In this document: piece by piece, positions 50,201 through 63,979 of the stretch
Numbering within the stretch: position 1 is the stretch's first letter
Layout of the letters: each line of letters opens with the position of its first letter
Assembly (NCBI RefSeq): GCF_900324465.2
Contig: NC_046617.1
Location: 15,313,223-15,377,222 of the forward strand
DNA length: 64,000 nucleotides
Direction: 5' to 3'
Origin: Anabas testudineus
Lineage: Eukaryota > Chordata > Actinopteri > Anabantiformes > Anabantidae
Position numbers and translations under genes: made by a program
The notes under the pieces: model-generated
The model's input: only the letters and a program-made list of their open reading frames with translations
Database searches by the model: none
Told to the model about the DNA's origin: nothing

Positions 50201-52759
50201 AAGTTGCTCTTCACATCTACACAAGTTTTCTTACTCTGTTGAATTACTTTCGCTTTCTCCACCAACTTCTTTGCTTGTTTCCTTTTTTTAGACTCATTTG
50301 ATGTCTGAAAAGAAAACAACAACAACATAGGTTTATTTAATTCTCCTCTGCCCATAATTATGATACCGTTTACATCAACTGAATTTAGAATCAGTCTAAT
50401 GTGTTATAAATATACTTACTTTAATAGCCAAAGAGGAGTTTAGGCCGCTTCCACCCTCAGTCTTTGATGTAGAAACATCTCTGTGGATTCTAGTAAATTT
50501 TATCCTTGGGGAAAAGAAAATATGCATTAAAGCATTCGCAATGTTTAGAGTTTATGTACATACAATACATGCTTATACACTCAGTTGCATACATTGTACA
50601 ATACATTAGGTACACCTAAACGGTTTTAAGGTGTTTAAACAACAGTAATATAATTTTGAAGATGTAGACACAGATGAAATGCATAAAATTATACTGACGG
50701 GTTTGAATTTCCCATACACAAAAACAGAAATACCTCTTCTTTTATAATTCAAGTCAGCATATACAAACTTCATAGCATTAGTTTTAGCTGGGCTTTTCAT
50801 AGGAAAAAGAGCTAGGTCACAACTATAACTATGTGTTACCTGATTGGACTTTCTTTAGTGTCAGGTGGACACACCATCTCTGCAACAAAGACTCTGTGTT
50901 TGGACTTGCGTGTCTTTGGGGTTGAAATCTTCACAGGGCTGTCAGGTAAAGCAGTAGCAGCAGGAGCAGTGTTATTAGATTCATTTAGTTTCCTTGTTTT
51001 TCTATTTAGAGTTGTTGGGGAAGTTCCAGGTGTGTGCCTGATTACTGCCTCTCTTTTGGATCTCCTCACAGCTGGGATGGAAGGAGTTGAGGTGACGGGA
51101 CACTCCTCTTTGTTATCATCAATCGTGGTCACCGTTTCCTCCACAGAAGCCAGAGGAGTGGCGACTGCCTCCTTTTCTTCCTTAGTTTTCTTCCTGCCTT
51201 TTCTTGCTATTTTCTTTTTAGTTCCATTATTTACCTGAGAGGAAGGAGGGGCCTGCTCAGTAGAGGGTGGAATTACAGCATCCTCCTCAATAATTGTAGT
51301 ATCCAAATTCTTCTCTTCAGGTTGCTTCTGCTTTCCCTGGCTCTTCACAGGTTTTGTTTTTGATCCATCTAGACTGGGCTGTTTGAAGGCTGCCATAAAC
51401 TGCTTCCTCTCTGCCTCACTGCACTTAGGCAAGGATTCACTCTCAAGCACTGCTAGTTCTAGATCCTCCTCTTGTAGAACCACATTGGATTTCCGTTTGA
51501 CAGACAGAGACGAACAAGAAAGCTGGGGTCCAGCCTCGGCATGAGGAGACGATACTGTCTCTGACGGGCCATTTGTTCCTTTTCTCCTGTTAAATATAGA
51601 TGCTACCTTTCCCACAGCCTTGAGTTCTTCTTGTTTAGGTGAGACTACATGTACTTCAGCCTGGATGGTGAGTGTTCGAGGTGAAACCTGCAGTAAAGGC
51701 TCCCCAGAATCCAGGTTATCTTCAGCTTTAGGAATATTCAAATTGTCAACGTGATTTTTTTCTGCCTCTGTTGTGATTTCACTTTGATCTTCATTTGCCA
51801 GGTGATCCTCTGTGTGCTCTTCAGTCTTGCCTTGACTCTGACTACGCACAAAATCCTCAAAAGAGATTGTGATTGTACTGCTGTTTAACTGCGAGGTCTC
51901 ATCCACATTAACCTCCATGCTAACATCACCAAAGGAGTTCTCAGCATCTTTTTCTTCTGGTTCTTGTTGTTTTGCCTCTTGTTCCTGTTGCTTTCTATGA
52001 TTACTCGAAGTTTGTTTCACTTTTTCACTTGGAGGTTCAACTGGAGATAAAGGTAAACTCTTCAGCTCTGGTTTACTTTTGACACCGTTCTCACAGTTGA
52101 TATCATCTTCATGATATTCATCTTTTTCAGTCTGCTCCACACTGACAGTGGAACTGGTCTCTGATATTCCTGCAGCGACACAAACATCAGCACTAAACTG
52201 GGCCAGCAGAGCTGCTGTATCTCTGCCGAGGACAGCACAGGTCTTCTTTGGTGCTGCATCTTCACTTTCTTGTGGTTGTTCCACAATCAGGCAGCTAACC
52301 TCTTCTGTGGAACTAACAGTTTCAGCCTCCACAAGTTTCCTTGCAGCTTTGCTGGTCTTTCTACCTCGTTTCTGAGATGGTTGTTTCATGACCGCTTCTG
52401 GACTTTTCTCTTTAGACTGTTCTGGTGGGCTGGTCTTTTCTTTAGAGGACTGACCCTTTCGGCTGAAGTAGTCCATTATGTTGTTGGACCGTGGAGGAGA
52501 AAAGGGTTTATCCACAACTTTGGCCACAGGAGAGAAATAGTTTGTGATTGTTTTACCAACAGGACTGCTGCCATCTTTGCGAGATTTCTTGCAAGGCTGC
52601 GAAATGTGTGATAATGAAACATGAGAATACATAAGAATGAAAGAAAAACAATATGCTTTTTAACAGTTACTGCATGTTACATATAGTCCAACTCTGTCAA
52701 AGAAATACCTGAGTGTCAAAGTCCTCAATGACAGATGCCATAGCCACAACACCAGCCAT
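43948..52759 (-). CDS. atad5: ATPase family AAA domain-containing protein 5 (ELG1)
   Basis: About 21 coding exons. The start MAGVVAMASVIEDFDTQ (52759-52709) is preceded by a noncoding exon near 53285. A large exon (about 52594-50845) holds PCKKSRKDG, TITNYFSPVAK and NIMDYFSRKG, the conserved N-terminal pattern, and long acidic, lysine-rich low-complexity sequence. The RFC-like ATPase has Walker A GPTGVGKTAAVYACAQELGF (about 47625), Walker B LILFEEVDVIFDDD (about 46800), and sensor/C-domain exons to 46170. Between Walker A and B an exon carries a basic SPRR/SPRK stretch. The large exon 45447-44550 and two short ones end DKSTLQHLAKDFP. ATAD5 forms an alternative RFC complex that unloads PCNA and recruits USP1-UAF1. 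Exon borders are approximate. Confidence 0.96.
44202..44243. repeat. (CTG)14 / (CAG)14 triplet repeat
   Basis: Fourteen uninterrupted CTG units on + (CAG in the atad5 transcript) in the last atad5 intron, 41 bases before the preceding exon's donor side. Confidence 0.97.
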
Positions 52760-54750
52760 AATTTCAAGACACCTACCACAAAAGAAAACAATGTTATACA
52801 CACGGAGGTCTGAAAACAGTGAAATGAGAGACTGAGGTTCAGAAGTGTTTGATTAAGCTTACAAACAACCTTTCAATTAACATTAGACATGTGTCTATGT
52901 GACTATGTGTGCACTAACAATGGCAGCAATATTTGGGAACTATGCAACTTCTAAGTGGATTAGCTACAATATGATTCAAGTTAGATTCCTTAATTTCTAT
53001 AGGCAAATATATAAATGGCAACTAACTAGTTTAACCAATCAACCCAACACACTTTTACTTATGATAACTATGCTTACGACAGTACTTTCTATTAAACCCA
53101 CAACATTCAACAGAAGAAATATTTACTACCATTAAATGGTCGGAGAAGGCAGGTAACATGATGATTAAGTGTTAATATTATTCCTGACATGGCGCTCTGC
53201 AGCTCTTCCCCTTATGTGTGCTAAAAACCAGACAAGGCAACCAGGAAAACAAAGATTGAGAAAACACTCACCGTTAAAGCCAAACCGGTAACTCAGTCTT
53301 CTTGCGTTGTCTTATTCACTTCTCCGTGTGTAAGATAATTGAATGAAGAAAGGCAACACTCATCGTGCGACACGGACAGCTGTTTATAACGTTAGCCAGA
53401 GGAGATATAAATATCAGTGTAAAACAACAAGCTAGCAGTCTTCGCTAAGTGCTCCTTCTAAAGCAGCTCCGCTCCGCACTTAAGCCACAAGTTGTCCCGT
53501 TTCCACATGTCAGCCACAGATATATGGACTCAAAGTGGAAGCTGTTACAACGATAATATCCAAATTGGTCCGCGTTGGGATTCAAAATACATATTTCTTA
53601 GTGTATGTTGCTCTTTCAAAAGCGCGCCAGGCTGGTCGCGAACGAAGAGCGCCAAATACACATGACCTTTGACATCACCACATCCCACCAATCACGGGAA
53701 AGAAAACGACGGCGTCGTTGGTGACGTATTAGACTACAACAAAGATGGCGTGTGGTGTCACGTTTCAGTAGAGGAAGCAGTGACAGCTCCTTCTACTGGT
53801 GCCTCCAGCATCAACTTCTACCTCGTTTTCCAGGAGATCAGAAACATTTAACATTTTAACTTCATAAGAATGGTCATATTTGTCCAGATAAATGTATAAG
53901 AAGCACAAGCAGAGCAAAATATTTCAGTAATCTGTGTTTTATTTACTATCCTCTCCAGCCCATGATGACAGCTGCAAATAGGATAATCCAATTAATCATT
54001 AGGTTTATTAAGAAAAAAGAAAACTGACCCTCCAGCCTGGGGTTGATACTCTTTCTCACACAAGCTTCATCCAGTCTAGACTCAGGCCTATTTCACATAA
54101 CTCATCATAAGCTGTTATCTCACCTAGTATCTCAGACAGGGAGTATTTTTGTACAGCGCAAGAGGTATTTATGTGCAAACAGGCAAACTTTATGTGTTTG
54201 CCTGTTTGCCTTTAAATTCTTTTTATACTTTAAAAGTTAGTTGCCTTACTGTGCATATGATAAACGTCTTAAATTTTATAAGCATCTGCCAATGGTTTGT
54301 ACAACAAACATTTGAAAGATTAACATACTCTTTGTACATTTAAATAAAAAGATAATTCTTTCATTTAAAGAGATATTTAGAATTTTTCTGTGATGTGACA
54401 GAATGCATACTAAAAATAGTTTTACCAAATTTACCAAACTACACTTCCAAATGCACATTATGGGAAATTAATATTATAGTTTTGTACATAAATATTTTCC
54501 CAAGTTTAGTAGTTTAATGTAAACATTTATAGAAGTGGTTCCAAAGTAACATGCCACTCCCTACATATTTCTCTGATATAAAAAAGTGGTGTCATGTGTC
54601 ATTGTTCTTCTTCTGTAAGTTGCAGTTCAGGTTGGATTGGTTCTTTAGGCCGATATACAGACGGTGTTGATGCAGACAGTTGGCGATTCAACCTTTTAAC
54701 ACTGTTTCTGTTTTATTATGGACAGAGCCACCCAGCAGGTGCAGTAGACA
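52760..54750. other. atad5 5' region and GIMAP upstream region
   Basis: A noncoding atad5 first exon ends at a GTGAGT donor near 53270 (- strand). CpG-rich sequence at 53440-53720 probably is its promoter. From 53860 to 54700 the sequence is AT-rich with no gene visible; the last 100 bases would be the GIMAP 5'UTR. Confidence 0.5.
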
Positions 54751-57700
54751 ATGGCTGATGTAGACGTTTCCAACTCTGGTAAGTCATCTTTAATAGAACT
54801 CTTTGATAGGACACAAAGGTCAATTAAATAAAGCGTTTTTATTGATTTGTTATTTATTTCACAGGGAAGATTCAATTAAATCTTTTTACACCTTGACTTG
54901 GATATTTTGCTTGCTTTGTACCTCCCTTGTAAGTTGCTTTAAAAAAAGCTAATGCCAAATTAATGTAGGAATAGAAATGTCACATACAGTAAGAAGAAGC
55001 ACTGAAATGAAAAACTAGGCATACGATAGCTAATTTGGTGCCCCATGAGCCTGCTTAAAACTCAGGTTTTTAACTTCACATTAAGACAACTTAAATGTTT
55101 TCTATGATCTGATGTGAATTCTGAGGTTTACAGCATAAAAGTTTGTGTAATGTTGAATTATTAGAATTTATATTGTGTGTTTGTATTGTATGCTGGAAAA
55201 CGTTATTAAGTCACTGGCTTGCAGGACATTCATGTGTCATTTAAAAGTTAATCAAAGCAGCAGTTCCTGGTTGACTGTAGATACATCAGTCAGCAACAAC
55301 ATCAAAATCAGTTGATGCTACATAAAGTTTTTTTATTGGCCCCTTTCTGCAGTTACACACATCAGTTTATTTTATTTTTACATACTAAGAATACTGCATC
55401 CCTTACAGGTCAAAGTCAACCGTTTCCAGAGCTGAGGATTGTGTTGATTGGTGGAAGAGAATTACGAGGAAACCCCAGTAATAGGAGTAAAACTGGTAAC
55501 ATCATACTGGGTAAAAGTGTTTTTGACACCAAAAGAAGAACAGCCCAGTGTGCTGTGGGTCAACAGGCGGTGCATGGCCGACAAGTCACAGTGGTGGATT
55601 CTCCGGGCTGGTGGTGGCACTATCCACTGGAAAACACTGCAAGGTTGGACCAGCTAGAAATCAAGAACAGTATCTATATGTGTTCCCCTGGTCCACATGC
55701 CTTTCTTATAGTCATTCCTGTTGATTCTGTATTTCCACATATCTTCAAACTATCACTGGAAGAGCACCTGAAACTTTTCCACAAAAATGTGTTTAAACAC
55801 ACTATTGTGCTGTTTACTGCTCAATATAGTGCTGTAAGTTTAGAAGATGAAATCAGTGCGTGGCCAGCACTGAAGTGGCTTCTTGAGCAATGTGGAAACC
55901 GAAAATATGTTCTCAATATTCACAATACGCAGGATAGCACTCAAGTCAAAACACTTTTCGAGAAAATTGAGGCAATGGTTGCAGAAAATGCTGGCGGTTA
56001 CTATTCTACCGATTTAGCTGCTGGGGATGCTCTGAGACAGGAAATGCAAGCAATAGCTCACAGAGCATCTGAGAGGTTCGCTGAAGTTCAGACACAAAGA
56101 AGGAAACTTAAAGCACTGATTGAAGGTGAGTAGCAAATTAATCTAATCAGTTTTACACACTGCCCATCCCAAAAAAAAAAAAAAAAGGTCACACACTCTA
56201 ATAGTTTGGTTGGACCACCTTTCATTACAGCTTTCATTACAGTTAACATTTGCCACATGGTTTGTTTCATATGTTCTGTATAAGCTGTCAAAGAAGAAGA
56301 GTGTCAAAACAAAAAATATTAAGCAACAACAAAAGGCAGATGAGAGTATAGAACAGAACCTGTGGAGAGGTGTCTGATGAGCAACTTATCATTGTAGTGC
56401 ATGAAGCTACAGCCCTTTATTTTTGGTTTCTGTAGGTGGCAAAACTCCACCTCAACATTTAAGACTGGTGATGGTTGGAGCACAGTGGTCGGCCAAGAGC
56501 TCAGCAGGCAACACCATTCTGGGAAAAAAATCTTTTGCTGTTGATCACAGAAGAACAACAGAGATCTGTGAGATGGGCCACGGCATGGTGGCAGGCAGGC
56601 GGATCACAGTTGTAGATTCTCCGGGATGGTTCTACAACCATACCCTTCATGATACCTGTGAGATGGATAAACTTCAAATAGAGAACAGCATTTATCTGTG
56701 CCCTCCAGGACCCCATGCAGTGCTCCTTGTGGTCGGCCTGACATCTGCATTCAACGCATCATATCAGAGATCTGTCCAGGAGCACATGAGTCTGTTCACA
56801 GATGATATCTGGAAGCACACGATGGTTCTGTTCACTAGAGGTGACTGGCTGGCAGCAAAGACTGTTGAAGAGCGTATAGAGAGTGAGAGAGGCCTGCAGT
56901 GGCTAGTGGAGAAGTGTGGGAACAGGTATCATGTCCTAGACAACACAAAGTACTACGATGAGATGCAGGTAACGGAGCTCCTGGAGAAGATTGAAGAGAT
57001 GTGGGCGGGAAACAAAGATCCACATTATCAAGTTAGCCAGGGCCATGCAGAGAAGATCGAAGCACGAACAGAGGCTGGAAACAAGAAGGCTGAGAAGATT
57101 AGAATGATAACCTGGAAACAATCAAGAATGCTGAGAGAGTTGTTTAAAGGTTAAAAAAAAGATTATAAAATATTAATAAATATTATTATTATTATTATTA
57201 TTATTATTGTTGTTGTTGTTGTTGTTGTGAGCCTACTATTTGATTAACAGCTTCACATTTTCTACAGGAGAGAGGCAGCCAAACACTGACCTAAGGATTG
57301 TACTTGTAGGAAGAAAAGAGTCAGGGAAGAGTATGGTTGGAAACAGAATCCTTCTGGATGAACTATTTGACACATCCTTAATGAAGAAGGTATTAGTATA
57401 CACTGTCTAAAATCAAAATATTCCAGAAACAGGAAAAACTATGATTTGCTGTTACCTTCCTGTTTTTGTTTGTTGTAGGAATTCCAATGTAACAGGGAAA
57501 CCTCAAAGTGTGTGAAACGCATACGAAATGTTTTTCGAGTAGATGTCACAGTTGTTGAGACACCAGGTTGGCCAACAGACACGACAATACCCCCGTGGCT
57601 CAAAGATGAAGTCCTACGCGGTGCCTCCATGTGTGCTCCAGGCCCTCATGTTTTTCTGCTGGTTATTGCCATTTCTAAAGCATTTACAGAGAAAGACCTC

Positions 57701-58536
57701 AAAGCAATAGAAGAAGTCTTAAAGCCATTCAGTGAGAGAGTCTGGAGACACTGCATGGTCGTGTTCACTTGGGGAGACTGGCTCAGCAACAGATCCATTG
57801 AGGAGTACATTGCTGCTGAAGGCACAGCCTTACAGCGACTTTTAGAAAAGTGCAGAAACAGATTTTATGCTCTCAGCTACTATGGTGGTGCAGTCATGGA
57901 GCTGTTCAGAAAAATATCTGACATCATTACACAAAACAAGGGCCAGTGCCTCACCACTGAAGACAAACCGGGGAAAAAGCAGAAATTGCTCTGGCGACTA
58001 AAACAGCCCACGCTGACAGAAGAGGAGTGGGACAGGAGGGAACAGGAGCTCATAGACAGGATGCTGAAAGCTGTGGCACAAGAACCTGAGGAACCAACGC
58101 TACGATCCGTGAAGATGAGTGGTAGCTTGGATGAAGCCTTCATTCCATACAGTGAGTTGGATTTTAATGAAGTTGGAATTTTAGTTCACACACATTTTGA
58201 GATGCATTGTCATTAATAATTACTCTATTTAATTTATAACTTCTGTTTTTAGTGAGTGGAGAAGCTCCCTCAGAATATGGGGGCCCAATTTGGAGGCAAA
58301 AAGCACGAGCCAAGGTGTCCGAATGGCTGAAGTTTGGAGCTGGAAACTCTGACGTGACTTCTGGGGTTGACAGCATGAGTGTCTCAGCCAGTTATATGGA
58401 GAAGTTGGATGGAAATCCTCTGACAGATAAAATTCATCATGCAATGCAATGTTTTTATCCAGAAAAAGACAAAACAATGAATCATACCAGAGTCTCCACT
58501 GACAGTGTGAAAACACAACACAGACACTCTTTCTAA
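54751..58536 (+). CDS. GTPase IMAP family member 8-like, three AIG1 domains
   Basis: Six exons join in phase to 845 residues: 54751-54778, 55409-56125, 56436-57149, 57268-57389, 57479-58151 and 58253-58536. After MADVDVSNS come three AIG1/GIMAP GTPase domains in tandem (about residues 15-225, 250-470, 490-690) and a tail. Each has the GIMAP pattern: P-loop region, DSPGW or ETPGW, then CxPGPH (MCSPGPHAFLIV, LCPPGPHAVLLV, MCAPGPHVFLLV). Human GIMAP8 also has three. P-loops differ: domain 1 is disrupted, domain 2 reads GAQWSAKSS (Ala for Gly), and domain 3 GRKESGKS is normal. GIMAPs act on lymphocyte organelle membranes. Tandem fish GIMAP genes could mimic this, but consistent phase and lack of internal starts favour one gene. 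The exon 3 donor (GTTAAA) is weak. Confidence 0.85.
56157..56300. mobile_element. Tc1-family end fragment in a GIMAP intron
   Basis: CACTGCCCATCCC, an A run, then GGTCACACACTCTAATA and TTTCATTACAGC match the end of the same Tc1 family as the relic at 26344-26992, whose right end reads in reverse TTGGGATGGGCAGTG. Only one end is present. Confidence 0.75.
57181..57229. repeat. Compound (ATT)n(GTT)n microsatellite
   Basis: About 9 ATT units run straight into about 6 GTT units, in the intron between GIMAP domains 2 and 3. Confidence 0.95.
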
Positions 58537-59395
<859 letters not shown>

Positions 59396-62300
59396 ATGTC
59401 GGAGTACAACACGGTTCCCGGTTCTGGGTCCGGGACCCCTCTCGGCGCGCAGGCAGCTCTTGGAAACGGAGCAGGAGGTATCAAAAAAGATGCTTTTGCG
59501 GACGCTGTGCAGCGGGCCCGACAGGTGAGGGATGAGCCAGGAGCGTGTTTGGTGGCAGGGAAGGCTAAATAGTTAGCTTGACAGCTGACACTGCTCACAT
59601 ACCTTCACCCACAGACGGGCTTCATGTTTCTTAAAGCTTTGTAGGTCATGTCACTGCTTGTTGTAACTCGTATTGGTGAGCATTTAGTCATATGAAGAGG
59701 TGTTTTTATTGTTTTGGCCACCCTGTACACATGAATGCACTCCAGTCACTGTGAATTTTAACTTGGGTTTCAGATTGCAGCTAAGATTGGGGGTGATGCT
59801 GCTCCTCCTGTGAACAACAACACTGCATCAGATGCTTTTCCATTCACGCCACAGAAGCGACAGCTGGAGGATGCAGGTAGAGCCGACTTAGCCACCTCTG
59901 AATCTCATGGTTGATGGTGTAGATGCAATTATGTATTTTCGTGCTGTCCCCACTTGCACACAGCACACACTCCAAACTACAGCATATATATCTTTATTTA
60001 TATCTTCCTCACTTGACAGATGAACCAGAGAGCAAGAAACTGGCTGCACAGAGTGACTTGGATTCAGCTAAAGCACTGTGTGAGTTTCCTCCAGCTATTT
60101 CATGGGTTTCTCTGCGTGTGTGTGCATTTCTGTTTATAACTCGCAGTGACAGTATTTAATACAGCGCTCCCGTTGTTCCAGTGGTTTGTCCCTTTACCCT
60201 TGTCTGCCCACACTTCACCTCCTCTGTGTCATATTCTCATCCCAAAGTCAATCAGTAATCCAAAACCTGTTATTTTTCTCACTCTCTGCATCTGTGATGG
60301 TTTCTCTGTTCCAGCTATTGGTGCACAGTTAGCTGCTCTGGCACAGCAAAGGTGAGATTGTGTAGTTTTTATTTAATCGTGTGTTATGGAATTAAAAAGG
60401 CTGCACAAAAATGTTATATAATAACCTGGTTGATTGCCCCTGTGTCCTACTCGCTTGCTGATTTGTCCCAGGCCTGCCTCCACTTCAGAGGAGTACAGTG
60501 TTCCAGACAGCATGGTGGGACTCAGTGAGTGCAGCGCTGTGCTGTTTTTGCATACTGTACAATGATGCTGCTCATTTCCTGTGATACAAAGACAAATAGA
60601 TGACCTGCCAACAACACACAGAAGTGTCTTTCATGTTGTTCGCAGTTATTGGCCGTGGTGGTGAACAGATCAATAAGATTCAACAGGAGTCTGCTTGTAA
60701 GGTTCAGATTGCTCAAGGTACCGTTGGTTCCTCTGTGGAGTTAGCCAAAATAGTTTTTATTTATAAGTCTCATGATAGTTTGCAGTTTAATTTTCCATTT
60801 GATGCTACTGATGTACTACACCTGTTTGTTTCTCTAGACAGTGGAGGCCTTCCAGACAGAAGCGTCTCTCTCACAGGTTCAGATGAATCTATACAGTAAG
60901 TTTCACGTTATGCAAATTTGCTCGTTATTGTTTTTTTTTGTGGAAGCATCAGAAATGGCCAGTAAATATACAGCAGACTGCGTTGTGTAAGAAGAAAGTG
61001 CAAGACAAAAATATTGACTACTATGTGATAATATAATAATATAATATTATGCAGAAATTGAACCACGTACCATCATCATAACACCCTGACCTGAAATTTC
61101 GAAATAATTAGGCAGGCCAGTAAAAACACTATCACACACTAAAATATAGTTTCTAGATCAGTGCCCCTTCCAAGTGTATCAGCTGATTGTGTTGTAAAAT
61201 GGATGTGAAATAACTGCTCAGCTCTTTCCCGGCTAGGAAAGCCAAGAGGCTATTGGATGAAATAGTGTCACGAGGGAGGGGTACACCCCCTTCTTCTTAT
61301 CAGGAGTCAACAAATGGCCAAAATGGCACCATTCATGAGATGATGATCCCGGCTGGAAAGGCTGGACTTGTCATTGGCAAAGGAGGAGAGACCATCAAAC
61401 AGCTACAGGTACATCATTACATATAGTCTGGCTTATTTAAAAACTGTCATCTACACATGTATGCATGTTTTTACACTTGTAGTTTTACAGTTTATCTTTA
61501 TAGTCTGAAAAAGGTTTATAAAAAGAGCAAGAAGATATATGTTTAACCTCCAGCTGTGTCAGTAAATAGGGACATAACAAGAGTGTTTGATTGTGGGACA
61601 CTCCAGGAGCGTGCAGGAGTGAAGATGATCCTTATCCAGGATGCTTCTCAGGGACCCAATGTGGACAAGCCCCTGCGCATTATCGGAGAACCCTACAAAG
61701 TTCAGGTGCATACAGGAAATCAGGAAAATGATTTCTATTAAATTAGAAATAAATGTGTTAAGCTGCTGAGCAGACATGTTTATCATTATGTTTTCCTTTT
61801 CAGCAAGCCCAGGAGATGGTGCATGAGATTCTGAGAGAGCGAGATCACGGTGGCTATAGTGAAAGAAATGACTTGGGCTCTCGAATGGGAGGAGGCATGG
61901 ATGTGAGTGTACAAGATAGAAACAGGATCAGTTGTCTTTAGATCAAATCTAAAAAAAACGTCTGTCTTCCACTCAGATCCCAGTTCCCCGACACTCTGTT
62001 GGTGTTGTCATTGGACGCAATGGAGAGATGATCAAGAAAATACAAAATGATGCTGGAGTTAGGATACAGTTCAAACAAGGTGAGACCCACATGATTTGGT
62101 GATGTGACCTATTACATAAATAGAAAATCAAGGATTATAAAAACATCAGACCAGAAACATTTTCCTCAGTTGGGTGTTGATTATTAATTGGTTCTACACT
62201 ACAAGTGAACCATTCACAGTAGTAATTTAAGTGGAAGTCATTATCAATAATATTAGCTTAATGCAGATTTTATTTCTTTTTTCAGATGATGGAACTGGTC

Positions 62301-63794
62301 CAGATAAAATTGCCCATATTAGTGGTCCTCCAGACCACTGTGAACATGCTGCCCAGATCATCAATGATCTACTGCAGAGCATCAGAGTCAGGGACGAGGG
62401 ACAGGTGGTATGAGTCACTCTCACACCTGCATCAGCTGTCTCACTTTAAATCATGCTCAAAACCTAAAATGTAGTAAAACATCCTCTTTGCAGATAGTTG
62501 TAAATGCATGGCAACAGGCCTGAGGCTATTTGTAGTTATGTGGTTTTCGCACTTCTATTAACAGGGTCCTTCAGGTCCTCCAGGCATGCCTGCAGGCAAC
62601 AGGGGCAGAGGGGGGGGACAAGGCGGCTGGGGTCTACCTGGAGGGGAAATGACTTTCTCTATTCCTGCCCACAAATGTGGGCTCGTGATTGGCCGCGGAG
62701 GAGAGAACGTCAAGTCAGTCAACCAGCAGACGGGGGCTTTTGTTGAAATCTGTCGACAGCCACCACCCAGCGGTGACCCCAACTTCAAGCTGTTCATCAT
62801 CCGAGGCTCCCCTCAGCAGATCGACCACGCCAAGCAGCTCATCGAGGAGAAGATTGAGGTACATGACATTATTATTTTTAGTCACGGTCATCTGCTAACC
62901 ATTCAGATTCATACACAGTTATAGACTATTAGACACAGACAGTTTAATGTGTGATTATATCTTTTGCTTCAGGGTCCTCTGTGTCCTGTGGGCCCCGGGC
63001 CAGGTGGGCCAGGTCCTGCTGGTCCAATGGGTCCCTACAATCCCAACCCATATAATGCTGGGCCGCCTGGGGCCCCTGGGCCACCACAGTAAGTAACTAC
63101 AGCTAATGTGCAACTGTCTGTTTAGTCTTACCTACTAAACCATTTCTTTTGTCTTCAGTGGTGGTCCTCCAGGTCCCCATCAGTACACTCCTCAGGGCTG
63201 GAGCAGCACCTACCAGCAGTGGCAGCCTCAGGCACCCAATGACCCGAGTGAGTCATCTTTGTTTAACCTTCTTGTCATGTTTTTATTTGTTCTCATTTTA
63301 GCATTTTAATCAAACCAACTGTACCAAAGTACTTACATCCCAGGCTGTGTGTTTACTGTACATCTTCTAGTCTTTTCTGATGATCAATGGATTTTTTTTT
63401 CTAATTCTGGGAAGATCAGCAGGAGTACTGGTGGAAATATTGTAATGAGATGACTTTGCCTTTAGTAGCATTGGCTAACCCTATCTCTGTTTCCCCCCTG
63501 GTCTCCAAGCCCGGTCTCCAGGCCAGTAGCAGGGGCTCACCCTCACCCTATGAGGACCTCACCCCCTCCACCCTGCATCTTTTCTAGGCAAGGCAGCAGC
63601 GAATGACCCCAACGCAGCCTGGGCAGCCTACTACGCTCAGTACTACCAGCAGCCATCAGGGGCTGTGCCATCCCAGTACCCTGCAAACCCAGCTGGAGGT
63701 GCCCAAACATCAGGTGACCAGACCCAGCCTGCACAGACACCAGGAAGCCAGCCAGACTACACAAAAGCATGGGAGGAGTATTACAAGAGGATGG
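59396..63794 (+). CDS. khsrp: KH-type splicing regulatory protein (partial, 3' end off window)
   Basis: Sixteen exons are visible, about 600 residues: 59396-59524, 59774-59876, 60020-60079, 60315-60351, 60472-60524, 60646-60717, 60838-60895, 61237-61408, 61607-61705, 61804-61902, 61977-62079, 62286-62404, 62565-62858, 62973-63088, 63159-63247 and 63598-63794. The N-terminal [20 protein letters not shown] is family-specific. Four KH domains have intact GxxG loops: [55 protein letters not shown]. Gly/Pro linkers follow, then tyrosine repeats [14 protein letters not shown] and [28 protein letters not shown] and [20 protein letters not shown] match KHSRP better than FUBP1/3. KHSRP binds AU-rich mRNA elements and promotes decay. 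At least one more exon lies beyond the window. Confidence 0.95.
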
Positions 63795-63979
63795 GTGAGG
63801 CTGTCAAAGAACATAATCTGTAACTAATGATAAATAGATTTGTTGGTTTATGCATGAGTCCATAGAGATGTTTGTGCCAGAGGTAATGAAATTCCAGTCA
63901 GGTGTTTCTAAAATATAGCATTACTAAAAATATAAAGATAGAGCTTAAGAGAACAGTTGAATTGTCTAGACAGTCTATA

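Noticed and set aside
52270-52611. Long + strand open frames opposite the large atad5 exon
   Set aside because: Shadow frames; the - strand has the conserved atad5 protein and splice phase.
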